Below, in pieces: positions 44,344 to 54,124 of a DNA stretch of 64,000 nt (positions are counted from its first letter, which is position 1; each line of letters starts with the position of its first letter). This DNA is from Chromobacterium haemolyticum DSM 19808. Lineage in GTDB: Bacteria; Pseudomonadota; Gammaproteobacteria; Burkholderiales; Chromobacteriaceae. Location of the stretch: contig NZ_JONK01000024.1 of NCBI RefSeq assembly GCF_000711885.1, positions 1-64,000 on the forward strand, in the 5' to 3' direction. The notes below the pieces were generated by a model. The model worked only from the letters and a program-made list of their open reading frames with translations, made no database searches and had not been told where the DNA came from. Made by a program: the position numbers and the translations under genes.

Positions 44344-45975
44344 TTACTCCAGGCCTTTGCTGGCCAAGTAGTCTTCGTAGTTGCCGGTGTAGTAGTCGTA
44401 CCCGCCCTTGCCGTCCAGCTCCAACACATGCGTCGCCAGCGAGCTGACGAACTGACGGTCGTGGGAGACAAAGATCAAGGTGCCCTTGTACTTCTCCAGC
44501 GCCATGTTCAGGGATTCGATCGACTCCATGTCCATATGGTTGGTCGGCTCATCCATAATCATCACATTCGGCTTTTGCAGGATCAGCTTGCCGTACAGCA
44601 TGCGGCCCTTCTCGCCGCCGGACAGCACGCGCACCGGCTTGCCCACCTCGTCGCCACCAAACAACAGACGGCCCAGCGTGCCGCGGATCACCTGCTCGTC
44701 GTCGCCTTCCTGGCCCCATTCGCGCATCCATTCCGTCAGCGTCATGTCGCTGTCGAAATCGGCCTCGTGGTCCTGGGCGAAATAGCCCACCTGGGCTTTC
44801 TCCGCCCATTTGATCGAGCCGTGGTCAGCGCTCAGGCCTTCGGCGAACTGCGCGTCAAAGGCGCCGGCCAGCAATTTAACCAGCGAGGTCTTGCCCGCGC
44901 CGTTAGGGCCGATAATGGCCAAGCGGGCCCCTGCCTCCAGGATCAGGCTCAAATCCTTGAACAGGACTTTGGTATCGTAAGCCTTATTGAGGTGATCCAC
45001 CTCCACCGCCTGACGGTGCAGTTTGAACTTGTCGTCCATTTCAAAACGAATGAACGGGTTTTGACGGCTGGACGGCTTCACTTCCACCATTTCGGACTTC
45101 AGCTTGTCCACCTGCTTCAGTCGGCTGGTCGCCTGGCGCGCCTTGGACTTGTTGGCAGAGAAGCGGGCCACGAACTCTTGCAGTTCCTGGATACGTTCCT
45201 TGGCCTTGCTGTTGGACGACAACTGGCGTTCGCGCGCCTGGGCCGACGCGATCATGTAGTCGTCGTAATTGCCCGGGTAGATACGAATGGTGTTGTAGTC
45301 CAAATCCGCCATGTGGGTGCACACCGAATTCAGGAAGTGACGGTCGTGCGAAATGATGATCATGGTGGAGTTGCGCTCGTTGAGCACGTTTTCCAACCAG
45401 CGGATGGTGTTGATGTCCAGGTTGTTGGTGGGTTCGTCCAGCAACAGGATGTCCGGATTGGAGAACAGAGCCTGAGCCAGCAAAACACGCAATTTCCAGC
45501 CCGGCGCCACTTCGCTCATCGGGCCGGCGTGCTGTTCCACCGGAATGCCCACGCCCATCAGCAGTTCGCCGGCGCGCGCCTCGGCGGTGTAGCCGTCGTA
45601 TTCGGCGAACTTGGCTTCCAGTTCGGCGGCGTGCATGTAATCGTCTTCGCTGGCTTCCGGGTTGGCATAGATGGCGTCGCGTTCGCTCATCGCCGCCCAC
45701 ATTTCGGAATGCCCCATCATCACCACGTCGATGACGCGCTGATCTTCATAGGCGAACTGATCCTGGCGCAGCTTACCCAGGCGCAGGCCGTTCTCAATGG
45801 CCACCTCGCCGCTGGTCTGCTCCAGGTCGCCACCCAGAATCTTCATAAAAGTGGATTTGCCGGAACCGTTGGCGCCGATCAGGCCATAACGGTTGCCTTC
45901 GCCAAATTTGACGGAAACCTTTTCGAACAAAGGTTTGACGCCAAACTGCATGGTAATATTGCTTGTGGTAATCAC
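44344..45975 (-). CDS. ABC-F family ATPase, YbiT type
   Basis: 543 aa from a GTG at 45975 (AAGGA nine bases upstream; no ATG gives a family-like N-terminus). Two ABC domains without membrane segments: Walker [20 protein letters not shown] and [17 protein letters not shown]; Walker [13 protein letters not shown] and [12 protein letters not shown]. The first signature is atypical ([15 protein letters not shown]) and the second is [13 protein letters not shown], as in E. coli YbiT. The linker between domains has the charged [24 protein letters not shown] proteins act at the ribosome exit/peptidyl site to resolve stalled translation. Divergent from dapA. Confidence 0.9.
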   Translation of the reverse strand: MITTSNITMQFGVKPLFEKVSVKFGEGNRYGLIGANGSGKSTFMKILGGDLEQTSGEVAIENGLRLGKLRQDQFAYEDQRVIDVVMMGHSEMWAAMSERDAIYANPEASEDDYMHAAELEAKFAEYDGYTAEARAGELLMGVGIPVEQHAGPMSEVAPGWKLRVLLAQALFSNPDILLLDEPTNNLDINTIRWLENVLNERNSTMIIISHDRHFLNSVCTHMADLDYNTIRIYPGNYDDYMIASAQARERQLSSNSKAKERIQELQEFVARFSANKSKARQATSRLKQVDKLKSEMVEVKPSSRQNPFIRFEMDDKFKLHRQAVEVDHLNKAYDTKVLFKDLSLILEAGARLAIIGPNGAGKTSLVKLLAGAFDAQFAEGLSADHGSIKWAEKAQVGYFAQDHEADFDSDMTLTEWMREWGQEGDDEQVIRGTLGRLLFGGDEVGKPVRVLSGGEKGRMLYGKLILQKPNVMIMDEPTNHMDMESIESLNMALEKYKGTLIFVSHDRQFVSSLATHVLELDGKGGYDYYTGNYEDYLASKGLE

Positions 45976-46150
45976 GCTTAGGGATCCTTCAGCCAAATAG
46001 CCGTAAGTATCGGAAAAACGTGGGATTCTAGCACAGTGCAGGCGTTTTCCCGAACCGTCCGTCAAGGAAACGCCGCCTACCTTTTGCCAGCTTCTCGAAT
46101 TCCGCTACAATCGTAAGCCTTGTTTTCTATTCCCTGAGATAGGCTGAACT

Positions 46151-47026
46151 ATGCTTACCGGCAGCTTGGTCGCCCTGGTCACCCCGATGTCCGCAGACGG
46201 CTCGGTCGACTACGAGGCACTGCGACGACTCGTCGATTTCCATATTGAGAATGGCACCGACGGCATTGTCGCGGTTGGCACCACTGGCGAATCCGCCACA
46301 TTGAACGTGACCGAGCACATCGCCGTGGTCAAGGCGGTTGTGAAATACGCCGCCGGCCGCGTCAAAGTCGTCGCCGGCGCCGGCGGCAACTCCACGGCCG
46401 AAGCGATCGAACTGAGCCACTTGTCTCAGGAGGTTGGCGCCGATTACGTGTTGTCGGTCGTGCCTTATTACAACAAGCCCACTCAGGAAGGTCTTTACCA
46501 GCATTTCAAAGCGATCGCCGATGCCAGCAAGCTGCCGGTCATCCTTTATAACGTGCCCGGCCGCACCGTTGCCGACATGAGCAACGACACCGCGCTGCGC
46601 CTGGCCGCCCACCCCAACATCGTCGGCCTGAAAGACGCCACCGGCGACATCGGCCGCGCCTGTGATCTGGTCATGCGCGTTCCGGACGGCTTCACCCTCT
46701 ACTCCGGGGACGACGCCACCGGCATGGCTTTCATGCTGTGCGGCGGCCATGGCGTGATCTCGGTCACCGCCAATATCGCGCCCAAATTGATGAGCGAGCT
46801 TTGCAAAGCCGCCACCGGCGGCAACGCCAAGCTGGCTCGCGAAATCAACGACAAGCTGCAAGGCCTGCACAAGCAGCTGTTTATCGAACCCAACCCGATT
46901 CCGGCCAAGTGGGCGCTGGCGCGGATGAACCGGATTCCCTCCGGCATACGCCTGCCGCTGACGCCGCTGTCCATCGACGCGCAAGCCTCCGTGGAAGCGG
47001 CGATGAAACAAGCCGACATCCTTTAA
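46151..47026 (+). CDS. dapA: 4-hydroxy-tetrahydrodipicolinate synthase DapA
   Basis: 291 aa. Condenses pyruvate and aspartate semialdehyde in lysine/diaminopimelate synthesis. Schiff-base Lys in [44 protein letters not shown] and [19 protein letters not shown] are the family marks; Tyr in ILYNVPGRT. Followed after 31 bp by bamC, the same order as dapA-bamC (nlpB) of many Proteobacteria. Confidence 0.97.
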   Translation: MLTGSLVALVTPMSADGSVDYEALRRLVDFHIENGTDGIVAVGTTGESATLNVTEHIAVVKAVVKYAAGRVKVVAGAGGNSTAEAIELSHLSQEVGADYVLSVVPYYNKPTQEGLYQHFKAIADASKLPVILYNVPGRTVADMSNDTALRLAAHPNIVGLKDATGDIGRACDLVMRVPDGFTLYSGDDATGMAFMLCGGHGVISVTANIAPKLMSELCKAATGGNAKLAREINDKLQGLHKQLFIEPNPIPAKWALARMNRIPSGIRLPLTPLSIDAQASVEAAMKQADIL

Positions 47027-47057
47027 TCCTTCCTCTGCCGAAACGATGGGAGACCGC

Positions 47058-48185
47058 ATGAAACGAACCGCGCCCGCCGCGATTCTGCTGGCAACCGGCA
47101 TTATCGCCGGTTGCAGCTCGCAACAGCCGCTGACCAAGAAGCTGGACTACCAGTCCGACAAGCCTAAAACCGTCAACACTCTGGAAGTGCCGCCCGACCT
47201 GACCGCGCCGCAAATCCAGAACAAGTACACCATCCCCGGCGCAGCCAGCGCCGCAGCCCAAGGCGCCAAAGTCGACTCTCCGGCCCAACAGCCGGCGGCC
47301 GGCAGCTCGGTTGCGCTGAACCAGCTGGACAACGTCAAGATGGAGCGCGCCGGCACCCAACGCTGGCTGGTGGTATCCGGCAAGAGCCCGGAACAGCTGT
47401 GGCCGGCATTGAAGGCCTTCTGGCAAGACAACGGCTTCGTCATCAAGAGCGAAGACCCGGCCGTAGGCGTCATGGAAACGGACTGGGCGGAAAACCGCGC
47501 CAAGCTGCCCAACGACGGCCTGCGCAAACTGCTGGAAACCGTCGGTCTCGGCAGCGTCTACTCCACCGGCGAGCGCGACAAATTCCGCATTCGTCTGGAA
47601 AAGACCGCCAACGGCACAGAAGTCTACTTCTCCCACCGCGGCATGGAAGAAGTCTATGCCGACACAACCAAGACCAACACCATCTGGCAGCCCCGCGCCA
47701 CCGACCCAGGCCTGGAAGCCGAGTTGCTGGGCCGCTTCATGATGAATCTGGGCATGGCCGAGGACAAAGCTCGCGAACAGGTCAAGCAGACGCTGAGCGC
47801 GCCGACCAAGCCGCAAACACCCATCGTCGACGGCCAGTTGGTGCTCAGTGACGAGTTCGACCGCGCCTGGCGCCGCGTCGGCTTGGCGCTGGATCGCGTC
47901 GGCCTGGTGGTCAGCGACCGAGACCGCTCCCAAGGCGTTTACTTCGTCAAACCGGCCAAGAGCGAAACCGATAAGAACGAATCCGGCGGCTTCTGGTCCA
48001 GCCTCGCCTTCTGGAAGAGCAACGACGGCAAGTCCGCCAAGCCCACCGAGCAGGAATACCGCGTGCAAATCAAGGAAACCGCGCCCGGCTCCAGCACGGT
48101 GTCCATTCAGGACAAGCAGGGCAAGCCTCTGTCCGACGCGTTCAGCAAGGCCGCGCTGTCGAAATTGCAAACCGAGCTGCAATAA
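47058..48185 (+). CDS. bamC: Outer membrane assembly lipoprotein BamC
   Basis: 375 aa from ATG 47058 (GGGAGA five bases upstream; ATG 47046 is less well placed). Lipoprotein signal with lipobox IIAGC, Cys19. BamC is a subunit of the BAM complex which folds outer membrane beta-barrels. The unstructured N-terminal segment (LDYQSDKPKTVNTLEVPPDL) is the part known to contact BamD; then two helix-grip domains (WLVVSGKSPEQLWPALKAFW and RVGLALDRVGLVVSDRDRSQ). Gene order dapA-bamC supports the call. The protein ends at a strong terminator. Confidence 0.92.
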   Translation: MKRTAPAAILLATGIIAGCSSQQPLTKKLDYQSDKPKTVNTLEVPPDLTAPQIQNKYTIPGAASAAAQGAKVDSPAQQPAAGSSVALNQLDNVKMERAGTQRWLVVSGKSPEQLWPALKAFWQDNGFVIKSEDPAVGVMETDWAENRAKLPNDGLRKLLETVGLGSVYSTGERDKFRIRLEKTANGTEVYFSHRGMEEVYADTTKTNTIWQPRATDPGLEAELLGRFMMNLGMAEDKAREQVKQTLSAPTKPQTPIVDGQLVLSDEFDRAWRRVGLALDRVGLVVSDRDRSQGVYFVKPAKSETDKNESGGFWSSLAFWKSNDGKSAKPTEQEYRVQIKETAPGSSTVSIQDKQGKPLSDAFSKAALSKLQTELQ

Positions 48186-48214
48186 GACGCGAAATCAGCG
48201 CGTGCCTTAAAAAA

Positions 48215-48243
48215 GAAAAGCCCGCTATCGCGGGCTTTTCTTT
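48215..48243 (+). terminator. Rho-independent terminator of dapA-bamC
   Basis: AAAAGCCCGC and GCGGGCTTTT pair around TATC, followed by CTTT; 30 bp after the bamC stop. Confidence 0.9.
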
Positions 48244-48376
48244 GCACCTTGATTATCAAACTGCCGATCAGTTAATCCGGCCATAGACAATCAGGCAAAA
48301 ATGTAACACTTTGTAGCGAACAGACAATTGTGTTGTTTTCATGTTGCAACACCCCTTGTTCCATTTGCTACAGATA

Positions 48377-48406
48377 CAAAAAAACCGGCCATAGCCGGTT
48401 TTTTTG
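48377..48406 (-). terminator. Rho-independent terminator of the small lipoprotein gene
   Basis: AAAAACCGGC and GCCGGTTTTT pair around CATA, with long A/T runs on both sides. Confidence 0.85.
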
Positions 48407-48420
48407 TCGCAGGCCAAGAA

Positions 48421-48624
48421 TTACTTGGCAGCGGAAGCCTCAGCAGCCGGAGCGGAAGCAGCAGCCGGAGCGGAAGCTTCAGCAGCCGGAGCGGATGCCG
48501 GAGCGGCAGCCGGAGCGGATGCTTCAACAGCAGGAGCGGAAGCTTCAGCCGGAGCTTCAGCTTTCTTACCGCAAGCGGACAGGGCTACAGCCAGCAGGGC
48601 AGCAACGAGGAGCGACTGTTTCAT
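48421..48624 (-). CDS. Small Ala/Pro/Glu-rich lipoprotein
   Basis: 67 aa. The first 17 residues are a lipoprotein signal (VAALLAVALSACG; lipid Cys18, preceded by Leu-Ser-Ala). After it comes a short Lys patch (GKKAEAP) and about 40 residues built of repeats such as EASAPA and APAAEASA, made of Ala, Ser, Pro and Glu only. Family not recognised; similar short lipoproteins are usually left hypothetical. AAAGGT lies nine bases before the ATG and a terminator follows, so it is a real single gene. The repeat may work as a spacer in the periplasm; repeats also make it prone to length change. Confidence 0.8.
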   Translation of the reverse strand: MKQSLLVAALLAVALSACGKKAEAPAEASAPAVEASAPAAAPASAPAAEASAPAAASAPAAEASAAK

Positions 48625-48884
48625 TTTTTCATTACCTTTGAGGATAAGTTGAACAAGACGTCAGTTATCGCACGGTCTTCGAAATAAGCCGGGCGACTGA
48701 AAATCCATCAGTGCGCAAATTGTATCACGAAAAAAAAGGCTGTATAGGGGGCAAAATTCCAAAAAAACACCTTTGCCCATAATCCTCTTCCGCAAAGCAG
48801 CATAGCCACAAAAACGGGCGTTTACCCCTGTCGTTGAGGCCAGAATTTGTCGATATCACTTGCGCATCCGAACAATTTCTGTGG

Positions 48885-50018
48885 TTATTTTGCTACATTC
48901 GTCGCCAAATGCCAATAGCCTGCCAGATATCCCTCATACAAACATTCCTGCATGCCGGGCCCAAGCGCCGCGCCTGCAATGCGTCTGGCATTGGCGAAGG
49001 CGCACCAGGCCTCGAAATCCCCCTCTTCCACCTCCAGTTTCTCGCCATTGCAATAGAAACTGTCGCCGCAGAACAGAATCTGACTCTTGCGATCCAGCTC
49101 CAATCCATGCTCGGCCGCTTCGATCTCGAATTCGTCTTCGTCCAACTCCTCTTCCGGCGCCTCGTAAAAGACATGCGCCTTGGGTTCGGTCAGATAGTGG
49201 CCCAGAAAGTCGCCCACCGCGGCCTTGTCCCAGCGAATCTGCTCCAGCAGCCGGCTAACCTGCTCCACCATATCATCGCCTATTCGCGCCGGATCTTGCT
49301 GCAACGTGAGGTCGGGGTCGGCGTACACGCCTTCCACGCAGAGGCGGTCTTGCAAATGCACCAGGAATTGTGTCGCCAGTTCCTGCGCCGGCGGGGCGCG
49401 AAAACCGATCGAATAAGTCATGCCGGGATCCAACGCCACGCCGTGATGCGCGCACTTTGGCGGCAGATAGAGCATGTCGCCGTGCTCCAGCACGAACTCC
49501 TGCTCGCAGCGGAAATCCTTCAGCACCCGGATCGGCGCGTCTTCGATGAAGTCGTCGTCGTGCTGGGTGGATATCTGCCAGCGCTTGCGCCCGCCCACTT
49601 GCAGCAGGAACACATCGTAGGCGTCGAAATGCGGGCCCACGGTGCCGCCCGGCGGCGCGTAGCTGATCATCAAATCGTCCAGCCGCGCGTAAGGAATGAA
49701 ATTGAAACGCCACAGCAGCTCGTCGATGTGCGGCAAGTGCTGGTTGACGCCCTGCACCAACAAGGTCCAGTCCGTCTCCGGCAGGCGGCGGAAGCGCGCC
49801 GGGCGGAACGGACCGCGCTCCAGGCTCCAGCGTCCGTCGCGACATTCAATCAAGCGCGATTCAGCGTCTTCGCGGGTCGCCAGCTGAGACAGCACCGAAA
49901 AATCCGCCAGCGGCCCCACTTCGGTCAGAGCGCCGCGGATCAGCAAAGGCTTCTTGTGCCAGTACTCGGCAAGGAATTGTTGGGGCGACATCCCGCCCAG
50001 CAAAGTTGTTGTGTTCAT
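48885..50018 (-). CDS. Cupin/JmjC oxygenase, ribosomal protein L16 arginine hydroxylase type (RoxA/YcfD)
   Basis: 377 aa from ATG 50018. Fe(II)/2-oxoglutarate oxygenase of the cupin_4 group; E. coli YcfD hydroxylates an Arg of ribosomal protein L16. Seen: MSPQQFLAEYWHKKPLLIRG at the start; metal-binding HxD in VGPHFDAYDVFLLQVGGRKR with RWQI; the distal His in MLYLPPKCAHHGVALDPGMT. The C-terminal winged-helix part follows (EIEAAEHGLELDRKSQILFC), as in YcfD. Divergent from slyD with about 140 bp between. Substrate assigned from family only. Confidence 0.88.
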   Translation of the reverse strand: MNTTTLLGGMSPQQFLAEYWHKKPLLIRGALTEVGPLADFSVLSQLATREDAESRLIECRDGRWSLERGPFRPARFRRLPETDWTLLVQGVNQHLPHIDELLWRFNFIPYARLDDLMISYAPPGGTVGPHFDAYDVFLLQVGGRKRWQISTQHDDDFIEDAPIRVLKDFRCEQEFVLEHGDMLYLPPKCAHHGVALDPGMTYSIGFRAPPAQELATQFLVHLQDRLCVEGVYADPDLTLQQDPARIGDDMVEQVSRLLEQIRWDKAAVGDFLGHYLTEPKAHVFYEAPEEELDEDEFEIEAAEHGLELDRKSQILFCGDSFYCNGEKLEVEEGDFEAWCAFANARRIAGAALGPGMQECLYEGYLAGYWHLATNVAK

Positions 50019-50157
50019 GGCAGTTTCACGGGCTGAAACGCCCGGCAATGGTTTACAATAAGGGATGCGCGCAATGGCGGCGCATCTGAAAATCGTTTTC
50101 GATGGCCGGCTTGCGCCGCCATCTGCTTTATTGACCTTCCTTCACGGATCCGCACTC

Positions 50158-50637
50158 ATGCAAATCTCCAAAAACACCGTCGTTACCCTCCACTACGAGA
50201 TGTTCGACGCTGACAACAACCTCCTCGACAAAACCGAAGAGCCGATCAGCTATCTGCATGGCGGCTACGACGGCATCTTCCCGCTGGTGGAAGAAGCTTT
50301 GGAAGGCAAGGCCGTTGGCGACTCCATCGACGTCAAGATGACGCCGGACGACGCTTTCGGCGACCCGGAAGAAGAACTGATCCGCCTGGAAGATCTGGAC
50401 GTGTTCCCGGCTGACGTCGAAGTCGGCATGATGTTCGAAGCTGACGATCCGGAAACCGGCGACGTGCTGCTGTTCCGCGTCACCGACATCGCCGACGGCA
50501 AGGCCGTTGTCGACGCCAACCACCCGCTGGCCGGCCAAAGCATCCGCTTCGCCGCCAAGGTTGTGGAAATCCGCGCAGCCAGCGCCGATGAAATCAGCCA
50601 CGGCCACGCCCACGGCGAGCACGGCCACCACCATTGA
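50158..50637 (+). CDS. slyD: FKBP-type peptidyl-prolyl isomerase SlyD
   Basis: 159 aa from ATG 50158 (the frame is open upstream but without family match). FKBP core KNTVVTLHYEMFDADNNLLD, ISYLHGGYDGIFPLVEEALE; the inserted IF chaperone domain lies within DAFGDPEEELIRLEDLDVFP. The tail ends HGHAHGEHGHHH, a short His-rich metal-binding end as in SlyD, which also helps Ni insertion into enzymes. It is shorter than in E. coli. Ends at a terminator, then repeat copy B. Confidence 0.93.
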   Translation: MQISKNTVVTLHYEMFDADNNLLDKTEEPISYLHGGYDGIFPLVEEALEGKAVGDSIDVKMTPDDAFGDPEEELIRLEDLDVFPADVEVGMMFEADDPETGDVLLFRVTDIADGKAVVDANHPLAGQSIRFAAKVVEIRAASADEISHGHAHGEHGHHH

Positions 50638-50695
50638 TCAGGCAGCCAGCCAAGCCGGCATTGTAATGCTTTTGCCGGTTCGCCGGCCTGATTTC

Positions 50696-50726
50696 GACAA
50701 AGGCGGCCCGATGGGCCGCCTTTGTC
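50696..50726 (+). terminator. Rho-independent terminator of slyD
   Basis: GACAAAGGCGGCCC and GGGCCGCCTTTGTC pair perfectly around GAT, though few T follow on the plus strand. Confidence 0.75.
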
Positions 50727-50763
50727 ATGCCAGCTCGCGGAATCAACCGCGCCATCTCTAAAG

Positions 50764-50901
50764 GGCCTGCTCAAAGTCTCGCGAGCCAGGGCGAGACATG
50801 GCGAAAACGGCTGAGAAAGCGGAATGTACGCGTGGCACATGAGCATTTCGAAGCCGTTTTCAACGCTGTATCGCCGACGCGCAGCAGATCGTAAGCAGGC
50901 A
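50764..50901 (+). repeat. 140-bp interspersed palindromic repeat, copy B
   Basis: Ends GCCTGCTCAAAGTCT and AGATCGTAAGCAGGC; the left end is of the copy A type, the right of the copy D type. The inside shares GCGAGCCAGGGCGAGAC, GCGGAATGTACG and CATGAGCATTTCGAAG with the other copies. The right end touches the stop codon of the PAP2 gene. Confidence 0.8.
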
Positions 50902-51657
50902 CTAACGAGCGAGCCACCAGCGCCGGCAGCCAGCGGCAAGCACCAGCGAGCACACCGCCAGCCTCAAGCCGTACTCCTCATGGCTGCCGGGCTTGTACAA
51001 CAACCACAACAACTGCAGCGCCAGAGCAGGCAGCATCAACGATTGCAGCCGCGCGCTCAAACCCGCAGGCCACCCTTGAGGCCAGGCCCAGCGGCAGGCG
51101 CCGAACATAGCGGCCCACCCCAGCAAGGCGCCCACCGTCACATCCAGCGGCCAATGCACGCCGGTAGCCAGCCGAGCGCACATCACCAAGACCACGCCGA
51201 CGCTCAGCCACAAGCCCTGTCGCACCATGCCTGAATAGTAAAGAAAGCTCGCCAGCGTGGCGGAGGCCATTGCATGGCCGGAGGGAAAAGAACCGTTGCC
51301 GGGCAAGTCGTCCAGCAATTGCACCGCGCCAGGAGGCAGCACCAACGGCGGCCGCGGCACGGCGAAGCCGGCTTTGAGCACAATGGCCAGAAACACGCCG
51401 GCGCCGCAGCCGAACAATAAAGCCGGCAGCTTGTCCGGCCGTCGCCAGCTCAGGGCCAGCAGCAGGGCCAGCACCGTAGGCCAATCGCCCAACACATTGA
51501 GCAGCCGCCAGCAGACGGCGGGCACGATGCGCGCCCCCTGATGCACGGCAAGAAAAACCTCCCGGTTCAAGTCCGGCGACAACAGCAAGGACAGAATCAA
51601 AGGCGACAACAACAACGCCGGCCACAGCCGGCGCAAACAGGACAACTTAAACCACAT
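50902..51657 (-). CDS. PAP2-family membrane phosphatase
   Basis: 251 aa, with six hydrophobic segments. The three phosphatase motifs are present: KAGFAVPRPPLVLPPG, NGSFPSGHAMASATLASFLY, and ARLATGVHWPLDVTVGALLG (K-x6-RP, PSGH, R-x5-H-x3-D). Such enzymes remove phosphate from lipid phosphates, for example undecaprenyl diphosphate or phosphatidic acid, on the outer face of the inner membrane. Its ATG overlaps the prmC stop as TGATG, so it is coupled to prmC-mgtE. The stop TAG is the edge of repeat copy B. Confidence 0.88.
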   Translation of the reverse strand: MWFKLSCLRRLWPALLLSPLILSLLLSPDLNREVFLAVHQGARIVPAVCWRLLNVLGDWPTVLALLLALSWRRPDKLPALLFGCGAGVFLAIVLKAGFAVPRPPLVLPPGAVQLLDDLPGNGSFPSGHAMASATLASFLYYSGMVRQGLWLSVGVVLVMCARLATGVHWPLDVTVGALLGWAAMFGACRWAWPQGWPAGLSARLQSLMLPALALQLLWLLYKPGSHEEYGLRLAVCSLVLAAGCRRWWLAR

Positions 51658-52487
51658 CAGTCAGCTTTCATCGTTGCAAGGGTGATTCGATCCAGACCCG
51701 CCAGATCGACAATGGTTTCCACTTGCAGCAAACCCGTGTCGGAGAAAAGCCGACGCACTGCCTCGCCTTGATCGTAGCCATGCTCGACGATCAAGCAACC
51801 GCCCGGAGCCAGCCGCCTCGGCGCGCCTGCGGCGATGGCGCGCAGACAGGCCAGACCGTCGGCTTCGTCGGTCAACGCCATCCGCGGCTCGAAACGCACG
51901 TCCCCCAGCCCCAAATGCTCGTCGTCGCGCCGGATGTAAGGCGGATTGGAGACAATGAGATCAAAGACCGCGTCCGCCGGCAGCGCTTGATACCAACTGC
52001 CCTGATAAAAATCGACGCGCGCGCCCAGACGCTCGGCGTTGCCGCGGGCGACGGCCAGCGCCTCGGGCGACAGATCGACAGCGCTCACCCGCCAAGCCGG
52101 CGCTTCCAGCGCCAAAGTCGCGGCGATGGCCCCGCTGCCGGTGCCCAGGTCCACCACGCGGGCGGCGCCTCGGCCGGTCCGTTCCAACGCAGCCTCGATC
52201 AGATGCTCGGTTTCCGGCCGGGGAATCAGCACCTGCGGCCCCACGGCGAAATCGCGGCCGTAAAACTCGCGCCGGCCAATCAGATAGGCCACTGGCTCTC
52301 CCGCTGCCCGCCGGGCCGCCAACGCGCGGAAACACGCGTCTTGTTCCGCGCTCAGCGCCTGCTCCGGATAAGCGGCGATGCGGGCGTGAGTCAGCTCCGG
52401 CGCCGCCTGCTGCAACAGCATGCGCGCTTCCAGACGGGGCAAAGGGTATAGGCGCAAGGCCTCGGCTATCGTCAACATGGTCGTCAC
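51657..52487 (-). CDS. prmC: Release factor glutamine methyltransferase PrmC (HemK)
   Basis: 276 aa from GTG 52487, which overlaps the mgtE stop (GTGA); ATG three codons on (52478) is an alternative. Methylates the Gln of the GGQ motif in RF1 and RF2 with SAM. The SAM site VVDLGTGSGAIAATLALEAP and the glutamine-binding catalytic SNPPYIRRDDEHL are clear, with QVLIPRPETEHLIEAAL and the N-terminal GRREFYGRDFAVG. In many genomes prmC follows prfA, which is not so here. Confidence 0.95.
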   Translation of the reverse strand: MTTMLTIAEALRLYPLPRLEARMLLQQAAPELTHARIAAYPEQALSAEQDACFRALAARRAAGEPVAYLIGRREFYGRDFAVGPQVLIPRPETEHLIEAALERTGRGAARVVDLGTGSGAIAATLALEAPAWRVSAVDLSPEALAVARGNAERLGARVDFYQGSWYQALPADAVFDLIVSNPPYIRRDDEHLGLGDVRFEPRMALTDEADGLACLRAIAAGAPRRLAPGGCLIVEHGYDQGEAVRRLFSDTGLLQVETIVDLAGLDRITLATMKAD

Positions 52488-53923
52488 AGCAGAAACAGGG
52501 TGGCCAAACCCAGGAAGATGAAAAACCCGCCGGAATCGGTGCAGGCGGTGATCAGCACGCTGGAACCCAACGCCGGGTCACGCCCGGAACGTTGCATCAG
52601 GCAGGGAATCAGCACCCCCATGGTGGCGGCCAGCATCAGGTTGAGCAACATCGCGCCCAGCATGACCAGGCCCAGCGAGAAACTGCCGTACAACAACCAG
52701 GCCACGCTGCCTATCACCCCTCCCCACAACACGCCGTTGATCATGCTGACGCCAAGCTCCTTGCGCCACAAGCGCCAAGCCTGGCTCAGCTGCATCTGTC
52801 CCATGGCCAGCGCGCGCACGATCATGGTGATGGTCTGGTTGCCGGAGTTGCCGCCGATGCCGGCAACGATGGGCATCAAGGCGGCCAAGGCCACCAATTG
52901 GGAAATGGAGTGCTCGAACACGCCGATCACGCGCGAGGCGACGAAGGCGGTGCATAGATTGATCGCCAGCCAGGCCCAGCGGTTCTTCACCGAGTCGATC
53001 ACCGGCGCGAACAGGTCTTCTTCCTCTTTCAAACCGGCCAGGTTCAGCACTTCGCTGTCGGACTCTTCGCGGATCACGTCCACCATCTCGTCCACGGTCA
53101 GCCGGCCAATCAACTTGCCGGCCTCGTCCACCACCGGCGCGGTAATCAAGTCGTAGCGCTCGAAGGCCAGCGCTGCGTCGGCGGCGTCTTCGTCCGGACT
53201 GAAGCTGACCAGTTCGGTGGCCATCACTTCGGCCACCAGCGCGTCGGGGTCGGACACCAGCAGTTTGCGGATGGAGAGCACGCCCTTGAGCAGGCCCAAA
53301 TCGTCGATCACGAAAATTTTGTCGGTATGCGCCGGCAACTCGTCGAAACGGCGCAGATAGCGAAGCACGACTTCGCAACTGACGTCGGCACGGATCTTGA
53401 CCAAGTCGAAGTCCATCAGCGCGCCGACCTTATCCTCGTCGTAGGACAGCGCCGATTGCAGTTGGGCGCGTTCCTCCTCGCCCAGCCCGCCCATCACTTC
53501 GTACACCACTTGGCGCGGCATGTCCGGCGCCAGCTCGGCCAGCTCGTCCGCGTCCAGCTGTTCGGCGGCGTTCACGAGCTCGCCGTACTCCATCACTTCG
53601 ATCAGCGATTCCCTGACCGCGTCGGATACTTCCAACAGGATGGCGCCGTCGCGCGCGCCCTCCACCTGGTCCCAAACCAGCAAGCGGTCTTCCAGCGGCA
53701 AGGCTTCCAGAATATGGGCGACATCGGCCGGGTGCAGCTGCTCCAACTTGAGGCGCAGCGCCTCCAGATTGTAATGCGGGGCCAGCGGGTCCGTCGGCGG
53801 CTCGGACGCCTCCTGGCGGGATACAAGATCTTCCAACTGCCGCTGGCGCTCGATCAGGCGCTGCACCAGGGCCAGGCTTTCTTGCAGACGATCGGCGGAT
53901 TGTTGCTTGAAGGCAACCGTCAT
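52484..53923 (-). CDS. mgtE: Magnesium transporter MgtE
   Basis: 479 aa. Cytoplasmic N domain (HPADVAHILEALPLEDRLLV), two CBS domains (IDDLGLLKGVLSIRKLLV; YDLITAPVVDEAGKLIGRLT) and five membrane helices. The pore part has IVAGIGGNSGNQTITMIVRA and PALGSSVLITACTDSGGFFI. The dimer conducts Mg2+ (and Co2+) and is gated by Mg2+ binding to the N and CBS domains. AAGGAG is six bases before the ATG. It heads mgtE-prmC-PAP2. Confidence 0.95.
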   Translation of the reverse strand: MTVAFKQQSADRLQESLALVQRLIERQRQLEDLVSRQEASEPPTDPLAPHYNLEALRLKLEQLHPADVAHILEALPLEDRLLVWDQVEGARDGAILLEVSDAVRESLIEVMEYGELVNAAEQLDADELAELAPDMPRQVVYEVMGGLGEEERAQLQSALSYDEDKVGALMDFDLVKIRADVSCEVVLRYLRRFDELPAHTDKIFVIDDLGLLKGVLSIRKLLVSDPDALVAEVMATELVSFSPDEDAADAALAFERYDLITAPVVDEAGKLIGRLTVDEMVDVIREESDSEVLNLAGLKEEEDLFAPVIDSVKNRWAWLAINLCTAFVASRVIGVFEHSISQLVALAALMPIVAGIGGNSGNQTITMIVRALAMGQMQLSQAWRLWRKELGVSMINGVLWGGVIGSVAWLLYGSFSLGLVMLGAMLLNLMLAATMGVLIPCLMQRSGRDPALGSSVLITACTDSGGFFIFLGLATLFLL

Positions 53924-54124
53924 GCACGTCTCCTTCCGCCCAGATGGCGCGCGCGGCGCGGGCGGTCTGAGGCGGGCATTATTCTCTAACGGTAAATCGG
54001 GATTGGATTACGGGATAACTGGGTAAGTCCATTGCGTAGCCGCCATGCCTCGCGCACGGCGCACTCAAAGAAAGTCGCAATTGTAACATGCGCCCTGCGC
54101 CGCTCCAATCCGCCCCACAGACGC

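Noticed and set aside
44428-45981. 517-codon plus-strand frame opposite the ABC-F gene
   Set aside because: Shadow of a long conserved gene; no ribosome site or family signal.
50640-50690. GCCGGCA..TGCCGGTT hairpins after slyD as a second terminator
   Set aside because: Imperfect pairing and no T-run; the 50696-50726 hairpin is stronger.
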